Positions 16,953-24,800 of a DNA stretch of 64,000 nt are shown here, piece after piece; the stretch's first letter is position 1; each line of letters begins with the position of its first letter. The stretch is taken from NCBI GenBank assembly GCA_002490725.1, contig DKUN01000017.1, forward strand, positions 1-64,000, read 5' to 3'. Origin of the DNA: Porphyromonadaceae bacterium UBA7203. Lineage in GTDB: Bacteria; Bacteroidota; Bacteroidia; Bacteroidales; Muribaculaceae. A program made the translations under genes and the position numbers. Below the pieces are notes generated by a model, which did not search any database, was not told the origin of the DNA, and saw nothing but the letters and a program-made list of their open reading frames with translations.

Positions 16953-17645
16953 ATGAAAAAAAAATTAGTTTTTTTGACAGGAGCCGGCGTCAGCGCCGAG
17001 AGCGGCATCAGAACGTTCAGAGATGCCGACGGCCTCTGGGAGCAATATCCGGTAATGGATGTGTGTTCGGCAACGGGATTCAGGCGCAATCCGGCGCTGG
17101 TTCATCAGTTCTATAACGAGCGCCGCCGCCAGCTCGGCGAGGTTGAGCCTAATGCGGCCCATATTGCCATTGCGCGCCTGGCCGAGAAGTTCGACGTCAT
17201 GGTGGTTACGCAAAACGTCGATAACCTCCACGAGCGGGCCGGAGTGCCTGCCGACCGCATTATCCACCTTCACGGCGAGCTGATGAAGGTGCGTGCCATT
17301 GACGACGAGAGCCGCGTTTATGAGCTCTGCCCGCCTGATGTCGACACTACACCCGCCACGGTCATCGATGGCCATTGCGTAAGGCCGCATATAGTATTTT
17401 TCGAGGAGGCAGTGCCTATGATTGAGCCGGCGGCCCGGGAGGTTGCCGAGGCTGATATATTGGTGGTCATTGGTACATCGCTCAATGTTTATCCGGCAGC
17501 GGGACTCATCAATTTTGCGCGCCGCGATGCTGAAATTTATTATATCGACCCGGCGCCAGCCGCTGTCGCGTCGCGCGTGCGAGTGATTGCCGAGACTGCC
17601 ACAAAGGGCATGGAAATACTTGAAAAAGAACTTCTGGAAAAATGA
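16953..17645 (+). CDS. cobB: NAD-dependent protein deacylase (sirtuin, CobB/SIRT5-like)
   Basis: Removes acyl groups from lysines using NAD. The protein (230 aa from the ATG at 16953) has FLTGAGVSAESGIRTFRD (8-24), TQNVDNLHERAG (87-97), catalytic His107 in LHGEL, and VVIGTSLNVYPAAGL. Tyr54 and Arg57 in FYNERR match the Tyr-x-x-Arg pair of class III desuccinylases/demalonylases. The four structural zinc cysteines are absent: only Cys126 and Cys142 lie in that region. A longer frame starts upstream but overlaps the preceding gene. The stop overlaps nspC by four bases (ATGA). Confidence 0.92.
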   Translation: MKKKLVFLTGAGVSAESGIRTFRDADGLWEQYPVMDVCSATGFRRNPALVHQFYNERRRQLGEVEPNAAHIAIARLAEKFDVMVVTQNVDNLHERAGVPADRIIHLHGELMKVRAIDDESRVYELCPPDVDTTPATVIDGHCVRPHIVFFEEAVPMIEPAAREVAEADILVVIGTSLNVYPAAGLINFARRDAEIYYIDPAPAAVASRVRVIAETATKGMEILEKELLEK

Positions 17646-18766
17646 AAGCAGACGAATTATCCACTCCGTTCTATATTGTATATGAGCAGAAACTCAGGCG
17701 CAACATCGAGCTGATAAAGAGTGTGGCCGATGAGGCCGGGGTTGAAATCATCATGGCGTTCAAGGCGAATGCGCTCTGGCGCACGTTTCCGATTTTCAGG
17801 GAATATGGTGTCAGCGCTACCGCAAGTTCGCTCAATGAGCTGCGCCTTGCCATCGACGAACTCCACACCAAGGTTCACACCTACTGCCCGGCTTATACCG
17901 AGGCGACCATCGGCGAGTATCTCGACGGTTCGACCCATATCACCTTCAATTCGCTCAGCCAGGCCGAGCGCTTTCTGCCGCAGACCCTGGCCAAGGGGGT
18001 GTCGGCGGGTTTGCGCGTCAATCCGCGCTGCTCGGTAATCGAAACAGATCTGTATAACCCGGCGCTTCCAGGGTCGCGCTTCGGGGTGAGTGCCGACGAC
18101 ATGCCCGAAAGTTTGCCAGAGGGTATCGAAGGCTTTCATTTCCATGCTTTATGCGAGAGTGGCCCCGAAGAGCTCGAGCGCGTGCTTGAGGCTTTCGAGT
18201 CGCAGTTCGGCCGCTTCCTGCCTCAGCTGAAGTGGGTTAACATGGGCGGCGGCCATCTGATGACGCGCGCGGGCTACGATACCGCACGTCTGGTCGAGAT
18301 TTTGCGCGGATTCCGCAGCCGCTATCCGGGCATGAAGGTGATTCTCGAGCCGGGCTCGGCATGGACGTGGCGCACGGGCGACCTGATTACGGAAGTGGTC
18401 GACGTAGTGGCGAACCAGGGCATCAAGACGGCGATTGTAGACGTCAGCTTTGCCTGCCATATGCCCGACACGCTCGAAATGCCCTACCAGCCCGCCATCA
18501 GCGAGGCGACTCCCGGGGCGCCTAACAGCTACCGGCTGGGTGGAAATTCATGTCTGAGCGGCGATTATGTAGGCGACTGGCAGTTTGAGCAGCCGCTCGT
18601 GCCCGGCCGGCGCCTGACGCTCGAGGATATGAATCACTACACTACGGTCAAGACCACCATGTTCAATGGCATCAGCCATCCGGATATAGTGCTGTGCAGG
18701 GCCGACGGAGAGTGTGAGATACTGCGGCGCTTCACTTATGAGGACTATAAATCACGTATGAGCTGA
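17642..18766 (+). CDS. nspC: Carboxynorspermidine/carboxyspermidine decarboxylase
   Basis: PLP enzyme that makes norspermidine or spermidine in the alternative polyamine pathway. The protein (374 aa) is an alanine-racemase-fold decarboxylase: PLP lysine in IIMAFKANAL, GLRVNPRCSVIETDLYNP, GSRFGV, HFHALCESG, VNMGGGH, ILEPGSAW, and the late VDVSFACHMPD and GGNSCLSGDYVGDW motifs. Its usual partner, carboxynorspermidine dehydrogenase, is not in the window. It overlaps the sirtuin gene by four bases and the glycosyltransferase gene by one, so the cluster is translationally coupled. Confidence 0.95.
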   Translation: MKADELSTPFYIVYEQKLRRNIELIKSVADEAGVEIIMAFKANALWRTFPIFREYGVSATASSLNELRLAIDELHTKVHTYCPAYTEATIGEYLDGSTHITFNSLSQAERFLPQTLAKGVSAGLRVNPRCSVIETDLYNPALPGSRFGVSADDMPESLPEGIEGFHFHALCESGPEELERVLEAFESQFGRFLPQLKWVNMGGGHLMTRAGYDTARLVEILRGFRSRYPGMKVILEPGSAWTWRTGDLITEVVDVVANQGIKTAIVDVSFACHMPDTLEMPYQPAISEATPGAPNSYRLGGNSCLSGDYVGDWQFEQPLVPGRRLTLEDMNHYTTVKTTMFNGISHPDIVLCRADGECEILRRFTYEDYKSRMS

Positions 18767-19767
18767 TGAAACCTAAATTCAGTGTGATAGTTCCGGTCTA
18801 TAACCGGCGCGACGAGGTCGCTTCGCTGCTTGAGAGCCTGGCCAAGCAGACCGTAAAGAATTTCGAGGTGATTATTGTAGACGACGGCTCGACCGACCCT
18901 TGTGGTGGCGAGTGTGCCCCATATGCCGGTTTTGTCACCTATTATATGAAGGATAACGAGGGGCGCTCGCCTGCCCGCAATTACGGCATGGAACGCGCCC
19001 GCGGCGACTATTTTGTGTTTTTTGACTCAGATTGCGTCATTCCGTCCGCTTATTTTGCCACCCTCGAGCGCGAGCTTGAGGCTCGTACTGCCGATTGTTA
19101 TGGCGGTCCGGACTCGGCCCACGACTCGTTTACTCCGCTCCAGAAGGCCATAAATTTTGCCATGACCTCGTTGCTGACCACCGGCGGTATCCGCGGCGGC
19201 CGAATACAGCTCGAAAAGTTCAAGCCCCGCACGTTCAACATGGGTTTTGCGCGCAGGGTCTACGAAAAGGTTGGTGGCTTCAGAGAGATGTTCTCGGAAG
19301 ACATTGATATGTCGACGCGCATCAAGCAGGCCGGATTCTCAATCGAGCTGTTCCGACCCTGTGCCGTTTATCACCGCCGTCGCCTCAGCTGGCGCAAGTT
19401 TGCTCGTCAGGTCTACGTGTTCGGCATGAGCCGCATAACGCTTCAGCTGCTTTACCCCGGGTCGCTCAAAGCCGTCCACACTCTTCCGGCCCTGTTTCTG
19501 CTCGGCACACTGTTTTTGCTGGCAATGGGCTGTGCCGTGAGTCTGTGGTGGCTGGCTCCGTTGGCGGTATATATCGTGGCGCTCTTCGTCGCGGCGCTTG
19601 CCTCGACTCGCTCGCTGAAAATTGCGCTGCTTGCCGTGCCCGCCTCGATGGTTCAGCTCTATGGCTATGGCGCCGGCTTTCTCAAGGCCTGGTTCACTCA
19701 GATATTGCTCGGCCGTGGTCGCAACGAGGCCGCCGAGCTACGCATACGTCAAGGCAAGAATGAATGA
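18766..19767 (+). CDS. Family 2 glycosyltransferase with C-terminal membrane helices
   Basis: Protein of 333 aa with a GT-A domain: FSVIVPVYNRRDEVASLLESL at the N-terminus, IIVDDGSTDP, the metal-binding DSD in FFDSDCVIP, and SEDIDMSTRIKQAG (ED-D motif). Residues of about 245-300 are hydrophobic and form two or more membrane helices. Acceptor and product are unknown. The start codon shares a base with the nspC stop (TGATG). Confidence 0.9.
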   Translation: MKPKFSVIVPVYNRRDEVASLLESLAKQTVKNFEVIIVDDGSTDPCGGECAPYAGFVTYYMKDNEGRSPARNYGMERARGDYFVFFDSDCVIPSAYFATLERELEARTADCYGGPDSAHDSFTPLQKAINFAMTSLLTTGGIRGGRIQLEKFKPRTFNMGFARRVYEKVGGFREMFSEDIDMSTRIKQAGFSIELFRPCAVYHRRRLSWRKFARQVYVFGMSRITLQLLYPGSLKAVHTLPALFLLGTLFLLAMGCAVSLWWLAPLAVYIVALFVAALASTRSLKIALLAVPASMVQLYGYGAGFLKAWFTQILLGRGRNEAAELRIRQGKNE

Positions 19768-20461
19768 CTCGGCTTCAACAATGATGATGCGCCATCTGGC
19801 CGACGACGAGCGCCCGCGCGAAAAGGCGCTCGAGCGCGGCATCGGCGCCCTGAGCGATGCCGAACTGCTTGCTATTCTGCTGCGTGTAGGCGTCAGGGGC
19901 AAGAATGTCATAGACGTGTCGCGCGACATTCTCGGCTGCTACGGCAACGATCTGGGGCGTCTGGCCAAGGCGTCGCCCCGCGAGCTGTCGCAGCTTGTGC
20001 CCGGCATCGGTCCTGCAAAGGCCATCACCGTGATTGCTGCCCTCGAGCTGGGGCAGCGCTGCCGCGGCGCCCTGGGGCGTGTCAAGCCTAAAATGACCGG
20101 CTCGGGCGCAATTTATGAATATGTGAGAGATAAGGTGGAGCTGCTTGACCACGAAGAATTCTGGGCCGTGATGCTCAACAAGAGCCTCGGCGTCGAGTCG
20201 CTTGAACGCATATCGTCGGGCGGCATGGACGCTACGGTAGTCGACATAAGGCTGCTGGTGAAGCGTGCGCTTGATGCCCGTGCCGTGGCCGTAGCGCTTG
20301 TCCATAACCATCCCTCTGGCCAACTGCGCCCCTCGATGCAGGACGATGCCCTGACACGCCGTATCAAGCAGGCCTGCGAGTTGCTCGACATCCGCCTCAT
20401 CGACCACCTCATCATCAGCCCCGCAGGCTACTTCAGCTACAACGACGAAGCCAAACTCTGA
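19760..20461 (+). CDS. radC: RadC family JAB/MPN domain protein
   Basis: RadC-type protein of 233 aa. An N-terminal helix-hairpin-helix part (RGIGALSDAELLAILLRVGVRGKNV; LVPGIGPAKAITVIAALELG) precedes a JAMM metallo-domain with VHNHPSGQLRPSMQDDALTRRI, which carries the His-x-His and Asp ligands. Despite its name, a direct DNA repair role is not established. I set the start at the ATG at 19760, which overlaps the glycosyltransferase end by eight bases; a longer frame exists but lies inside that gene. Last gene of the plus-strand cluster. Confidence 0.93.
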   Translation: MNDSASTMMMRHLADDERPREKALERGIGALSDAELLAILLRVGVRGKNVIDVSRDILGCYGNDLGRLAKASPRELSQLVPGIGPAKAITVIAALELGQRCRGALGRVKPKMTGSGAIYEYVRDKVELLDHEEFWAVMLNKSLGVESLERISSGGMDATVVDIRLLVKRALDARAVAVALVHNHPSGQLRPSMQDDALTRRIKQACELLDIRLIDHLIISPAGYFSYNDEAKL

Positions 20462-20533
20462 GGCCCACACCCACCCTACCTGATCAGATTACTTGACGGA
20501 AAGCGCTGACCGGTAGTCCTTAAAACAAGTTGT

Positions 20534-21019
20534 TTATGATTGCTTCAGTATTTTATTATAATCCCATATAGGCATCGGGCAAATCTTATGCTGTACGATT
20601 TTTTTATATTGCGGCATATGTTTTGGAATATCACATTTCGAGGATTGAACCCAATAAAACGCTTGTTTGGTTTTGGTTGTAAGTTTGTGAATCTCTGGGG
20701 CTTTGTTAGCAAGCCATGATTTGATCCATTGAAGTTTCTGAATCATTTTTGATACTTCTCCTGTTGTTGCAGAGTGTACTTCTATGTAAAAGACTTCTCC
20801 GTCATAGCAGATGGCATAGTCCCAACGATTATCATCAGGATAAAGACTGACGGTTGTAGTATCTATATCAAGACTGCCGTCTATTTTCTTAGGGTCAGGA
20901 ACTTTGATTTTTGATTTGTACTCACCAAAAGCTTCAAGCCCTTCACAAAAACCATCAGCAACATCGGGGGTTGACAATACGGCGTCTCTAAATGGAGAAC
21001 TTTTCTTAAATTTTCCCAT
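20534..21019 (-). CDS. Small partner protein of an OLD-like ATPase, possible nuclease-fold effector
   Basis: Protein of 161 aa from the ATG at 21019; a GTG four codons earlier is an alternative. I recognise no named domain. The central part RWDYAICYDGEVFYIEVHSA (65-84) has a beta-hairpin look with Asp67 and Glu80-x-His82, which resembles the core of PD-(D/E)xK nucleases with His in place of the usual Lys; a helix with Lys95 follows. It begins 18 bases after the stop of the ATPase gene on the same strand, and both genes have clearly lower GC than the flanks. The pairing suggests a two-component defence or toxin module; this is inference. Confidence 0.75.
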   Translation of the reverse strand: MGKFKKSSPFRDAVLSTPDVADGFCEGLEAFGEYKSKIKVPDPKKIDGSLDIDTTTVSLYPDDNRWDYAICYDGEVFYIEVHSATTGEVSKMIQKLQWIKSWLANKAPEIHKLTTKTKQAFYWVQSSKCDIPKHMPQYKKIVQHKICPMPIWDYNKILKQS

Positions 21020-21037
21020 TTGAAATATCACATTATC

Positions 21038-22186
21038 TTAGTCAACATATTTATACACTATGTCGGCAACTTTAGATGAGAATTGTGACAAACCACCCCA
21101 TTCTGCTACTGTACTATCTTCACTCCCTGCATCCAGAGACGAAATATCGCAGGATATCACTTTGCCGGATGTGGACCGTGAAAATGAATAGGTTGATAAT
21201 TTTTTATCAAATAGCCCACTGAATAATTGTGATGTGGCAGAATCCTTAGGCAAATCGAACATTTCATATAGAGCATTCTCTTTATTCGCTGTGCTGGAAT
21301 TCTTAATTATGTTGAATGCCCATGCAAAATCCAGGATGGTAGTGGAATGTGTTGAAACAATGACTTTATATCCATTCTGAATCAGTTCCAATATTTCAAG
21401 CAGAACAGCCTTGATGGCTTGAGGGTGAAGCCCCATTTCGGGTTCTTCTATAACTACGTACTTATAGTTGTCGGTTTTAATTACTTGAGATGATGGACCG
21501 GATAAACAATAAAAACCGAGGAGTAATGGCATAAATTCTTTTTGACCCGCACTCCAGGTCATAAAAGGTATGCTCATATCATCAATTTTCATTTTCATCT
21601 TTTTTTGACCTGATATTTCTTCCATCACAATTTTGCCGCCATGGAAGATGTTGTCGTCAAATGACTTCTTTAAAGCTGTTTTTAGGCGATTTCCAACGGG
21701 AAACAGTGTTTCAGGATCGCCCATTCCTCCCTGAACGAAAATTCTGAGAGTTTCACTGAACGATTTCAAAACGTATGGCGTCGCCATATCAAACTCCATA
21801 AAGTTTTTAGGCCGTCCATCTGAGATGCTTAAAATCCTCTGAGCCGGTATGTAGAACATCAACTCCTTTTTTGGGGTGTGTCTTTTTAACAAGTCCTCCA
21901 GAGACACGATTTTGCCGTCAAATTGTATTTGTGTGTTAGGTTTCAGTATATTCTGCATACCATCACCAAAGAACAAATCCAATACTTTCTGAGGTTTTTT
22001 CTTGTCAATAATGAAGTTGTATTTCCTTAAATTGGATAATATATACTCTTTATCGACAATGTACTTTAATAATTCCAAAAACAAGCTTTTTCCACTTGCT
22101 TGGGGACCTACGATGAGCGTCAAATCCCCGAATTCAACATTGACCTCCTCAATAGGGCCAAAATTATTTATTTTTAATGAGTTCAT
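21038..22186 (-). CDS. OLD/AAA_15-like SMC-type ATPase, candidate defence protein
   Basis: ATPase of 382 aa (ATG at 22186; GTG at 22192 is alternative). It opens LKINNFGPIEEVNVEFG, has Walker A GPQASGKS (27-34), an ABC-type signature WSAGQKE (211-217), Walker B YVVIEEPE (243-250) with MGLHP, and the H-switch VIVSTHS (His280). Unlike OLD nucleases there is no TOPRIM domain after the ATPase; the last 100 residues are unassigned. The architecture, low GC, and a small conserved-looking partner gene recall two-gene systems such as Septu and PARIS, but the partner is neither HNH nor TOPRIM. Target and mechanism are unknown. Confidence 0.85.
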   Translation of the reverse strand: MNSLKINNFGPIEEVNVEFGDLTLIVGPQASGKSLFLELLKYIVDKEYILSNLRKYNFIIDKKKPQKVLDLFFGDGMQNILKPNTQIQFDGKIVSLEDLLKRHTPKKELMFYIPAQRILSISDGRPKNFMEFDMATPYVLKSFSETLRIFVQGGMGDPETLFPVGNRLKTALKKSFDDNIFHGGKIVMEEISGQKKMKMKIDDMSIPFMTWSAGQKEFMPLLLGFYCLSGPSSQVIKTDNYKYVVIEEPEMGLHPQAIKAVLLEILELIQNGYKVIVSTHSTTILDFAWAFNIIKNSSTANKENALYEMFDLPKDSATSQLFSGLFDKKLSTYSFSRSTSGKVISCDISSLDAGSEDSTVAEWGGLSQFSSKVADIVYKYVD

Positions 22187-22219
22187 TTTCACAACTATTT
22201 AGTCTTGTTGTTTATTTCA

Positions 22220-22227
22220 CAAATTTA
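22220..22227 (-). promoter_or_regulatory. -7 box of the ATPase/E-x-H module
   Basis: TAAATTTG on the minus strand, 34 bases before the ATPase ATG. No clear TTTG at the -33 position. Confidence 0.45.
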
Positions 22228-22279
22228 CGAATAAAAAATGACATTGCTTCGACCTTGCTTTTAAAAGGTTTTCGGAATG

Positions 22280-23629
22280 TCAGAGGGGAACAAGGCGTAT
22301 GGGGCTGCGCGCCAGGCGTGCCTCGAGATATTTGCGGAATTTGACGGTCTCGGCGGCGGTCATGGGTGCGGAGTAGCGAACCAGGGCAAGGTTGAGAGTG
22401 TCGAGGCGTGCGGAGTCGACCGAGCATACCACTGCTGTGGTGACGGCTATGTCGCGCACTTTCGGAAACACAACCTTGAGTTCCGGGGCCATGGTGGCGC
22501 CGACGGAATCGTTGGCTGCTATCATGGCCATGCGTGTCCGGAGCGAGTCGATTACGCTTTGCTGGCGTTCGATGGTCTGTTGTGTCAGGGCATACATTGA
22601 CGACAGCATGGCGCCTGAGGTTTTTTCAACGTCGATGTTCTGGATTGTGGAGCCCTGGATAATGCGGAGTGTGGTTCCGGCGAGGTGATAGCGCGGAAGT
22701 TTGTCGGTCATGGCCGACAGCAACGAGTCTTCGGGCAGAGGTGTGCCCATCAGGGCTATTGTCAGGGTGTTGCCTTGCTTGGAGATGTCGGTTTTGTAGT
22801 TCAGAACCTGGGTGTTGGGAAAGTTGAACTGTTCGGCAACGAAGTGTGAGCAGTTTTGCTCGAAGTTGTTTTGCACGAACATGGTGTAGGTCAGAAAAAT
22901 TGCCGGCAGCATTGTCAGGGCGGCGATTATATAGACCGAGCGGCGTACTTTGCGGGCGCGGGCGGGGTCGGCAAACGCCTTGAGCCTGTAGCCCATCAGT
23001 TTTATGCCGGCGTAGGTTGCCACGGCGATAAACACCGAGTTGATGAAAAAGAGGTAGAGGGCGCCGAAAAGGTAGTGGGGCTGCAGAGTTGCGAGGCCGT
23101 AGCCGGCAGTGCATAGCGGCGGCATGAGTGCCGTGGCGATGGCTACGCCCGGAATCACGTTGCCTTTGTTTTTGGCTCCGAGAGCCAATATGCCTGCTGC
23201 GCCGCCGAAGAATCCGATAAACACGTCGTAGATGGTCGGTGTGGTGCGGGCCAGCAGTTCGGAGTGGCTTTCGTTGACCGGCGAAATCATGAAGTAGAAG
23301 CACGAGGTCAGCACTGAAATCGACGCTGCGATCATCAGGTTGCGGAACGAGCGTTTCATCAGTTCGAAGTCGTGGACGCCGACAGCAAGGCCGATGCCGA
23401 TAATGGGGCCCATCAGCGGCGATATGAGCATTGCACCGATAATTACGGCGGTCGAGTTGGTGTTGAGGCCGAGCGAGGCTATGAATATGGCTACGACAAG
23501 AATCAGCGAATTCATGCCGCGAAACGAAACCCCTTCGCGTATGGCGGTTTCTGCTTCGGCCTGCGGTATCAGAAATGGCGACAGGTCGAAAAAGGCTTTG
23601 ACCTTGTCGCGTAAGGCATTGAGGTCCAT
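22280..23629 (-). CDS. DUF389 family membrane protein
   Basis: Polytopic inner-membrane protein of 449 aa matching DUF389/TIGR00341. The membrane core (residues about 35-230) includes LNTNSTAVIIGAMLISPLMGPIIGIGLA, GILALGAKNKGNVIPGVAIATALMPPLCTAGYGL and FFINSVFIAVATY. The C-terminal half is soluble and probably periplasmic. Function is unknown. It is the last gene of the minus-strand group nnr - DUF4831 - DUF389, 50 bases after the DUF4831 gene. Confidence 0.9.
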   Translation of the reverse strand: MDLNALRDKVKAFFDLSPFLIPQAEAETAIREGVSFRGMNSLILVVAIFIASLGLNTNSTAVIIGAMLISPLMGPIIGIGLAVGVHDFELMKRSFRNLMIAASISVLTSCFYFMISPVNESHSELLARTTPTIYDVFIGFFGGAAGILALGAKNKGNVIPGVAIATALMPPLCTAGYGLATLQPHYLFGALYLFFINSVFIAVATYAGIKLMGYRLKAFADPARARKVRRSVYIIAALTMLPAIFLTYTMFVQNNFEQNCSHFVAEQFNFPNTQVLNYKTDISKQGNTLTIALMGTPLPEDSLLSAMTDKLPRYHLAGTTLRIIQGSTIQNIDVEKTSGAMLSSMYALTQQTIERQQSVIDSLRTRMAMIAANDSVGATMAPELKVVFPKVRDIAVTTAVVCSVDSARLDTLNLALVRYSAPMTAAETVKFRKYLEARLARSPIRLVPL

Positions 23630-23679
23630 ATTCTAAGGTTTTCGGGTGGGGTCTAAGTGAGAGAGGAGGCGGGGGCTGA

Positions 23680-24771
23680 TTATTTTGTGCCGAATTCGCG
23701 CAGGGCGCCGGTCAGAGGGTCAAAGATGGCATAGCCCGGTTCTTTTTTGTTAGTGAAGAACGAGGGTTCGAGGCCGAAGACCACGCCAAGCTGTGCAACG
23801 TCGAACGTTTCGGTATCAACGGTGTGGCCGTCGAAATCGATTGTGAAGGTTGCGGAGCCGGGAATGCAGTAGGGCACGCCGCCGCGGGGGAATGTTTTTT
23901 CCACTCCCTTGTCGGTCATAGGGAGTTTGCCGCGGTTGTTGACCGTGTAGTTCAGGTAAATAGGGGCGCCCGAGAGGTCGTCGGGTGCAACGAAGCCCTT
24001 GAGCGGGTTGAGGCGGGCAATGATTTGGTCGCGCACGGACGAAACCGGCGGAATGTAGGTGAGCGTGGTAACGTCGGTCGAGGTGCGCACCGTGCCGATA
24101 AACATTGCCGTGAGGGCTTCTTCCTGGGCATTGATGTTGCTGAGAATCAGTTCGAGGGCTTTGCCGTCAGGCATGTTGTCGGCCTGGCCGGTCAGGTAGT
24201 CCTGGCGGCTTTGACGCAGCTGCATGATCTGTTCGGCGGCGAGCTGTGCGCGCTTGGCCAGCGATGAACTCTGGAGCATCTCCTCGGTGACGGCATAGCG
24301 CGCGGCTTTCGATTCGAGGGGTGAAGGGCTCAGCGGCTTTGCCACGGGCAGCTCGCATGGCGCGTCAGCTTCGATGGCGTCGTCGGTGTTGATTGTCAGC
24401 GGCATGCCGGTTTCGGAGATGGTTACGAATACGGGAGTACCGCCTTTGAACTGCATCAGATATTGCTCGGCGTCGGCCGGAATTTCGCCTTTGACGTTCA
24501 TGACGGCCGATATGAGGGTCCACGACGTTGACTGTTTGCTGACGGCTTTGCGTGCGGCGTCGGCTCCGAGATATCGTTCGGTGTAATTATAGAATTCGCC
24601 GGGGGTCGCTATGGTGCGGCGAGCCTCGAGGGTAATGTCGACCGTGGTTCGCGGCAGCGAGTAGGTGATGCCGTAGTCGTTGGCTTTGGTGGCGGAGAGT
24701 TTAGTGACGGTCTGGGCCGGTGCGGCCAGCGCTATGCCTGAAAGCAGAGGGAGGATAAGTAGTTTCTTCAT
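23680..24771 (-). CDS. DUF4831 family secreted protein
   Basis: Protein of 363 aa starting at ATG 24771 (MKKLLILPLLSGIALAAPAQ), a signal peptide. The body matches DUF4831, a Bacteroidales family: DYGITYSLPRTTVDITLEARRT, FYNYTERYLGAD, a repeat-poor beta-rich domain, and GGVPYCIPGSATFTIDFDGHTV near the end. Function is unknown; cell-envelope location is inferred from the signal peptide. A longer open frame continues upstream but overlaps nnr and has shadow composition. It lies 29 bases after nnr. Confidence 0.88.
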   Translation of the reverse strand: MKKLLILPLLSGIALAAPAQTVTKLSATKANDYGITYSLPRTTVDITLEARRTIATPGEFYNYTERYLGADAARKAVSKQSTSWTLISAVMNVKGEIPADAEQYLMQFKGGTPVFVTISETGMPLTINTDDAIEADAPCELPVAKPLSPSPLESKAARYAVTEEMLQSSSLAKRAQLAAEQIMQLRQSRQDYLTGQADNMPDGKALELILSNINAQEEALTAMFIGTVRTSTDVTTLTYIPPVSSVRDQIIARLNPLKGFVAPDDLSGAPIYLNYTVNNRGKLPMTDKGVEKTFPRGGVPYCIPGSATFTIDFDGHTVDTETFDVAQLGVVFGLEPSFFTNKKEPGYAIFDPLTGALREFGTK

Positions 24772-24800
24772 GATTTCTTGGCTTGGATTTTTTAGTGGCA

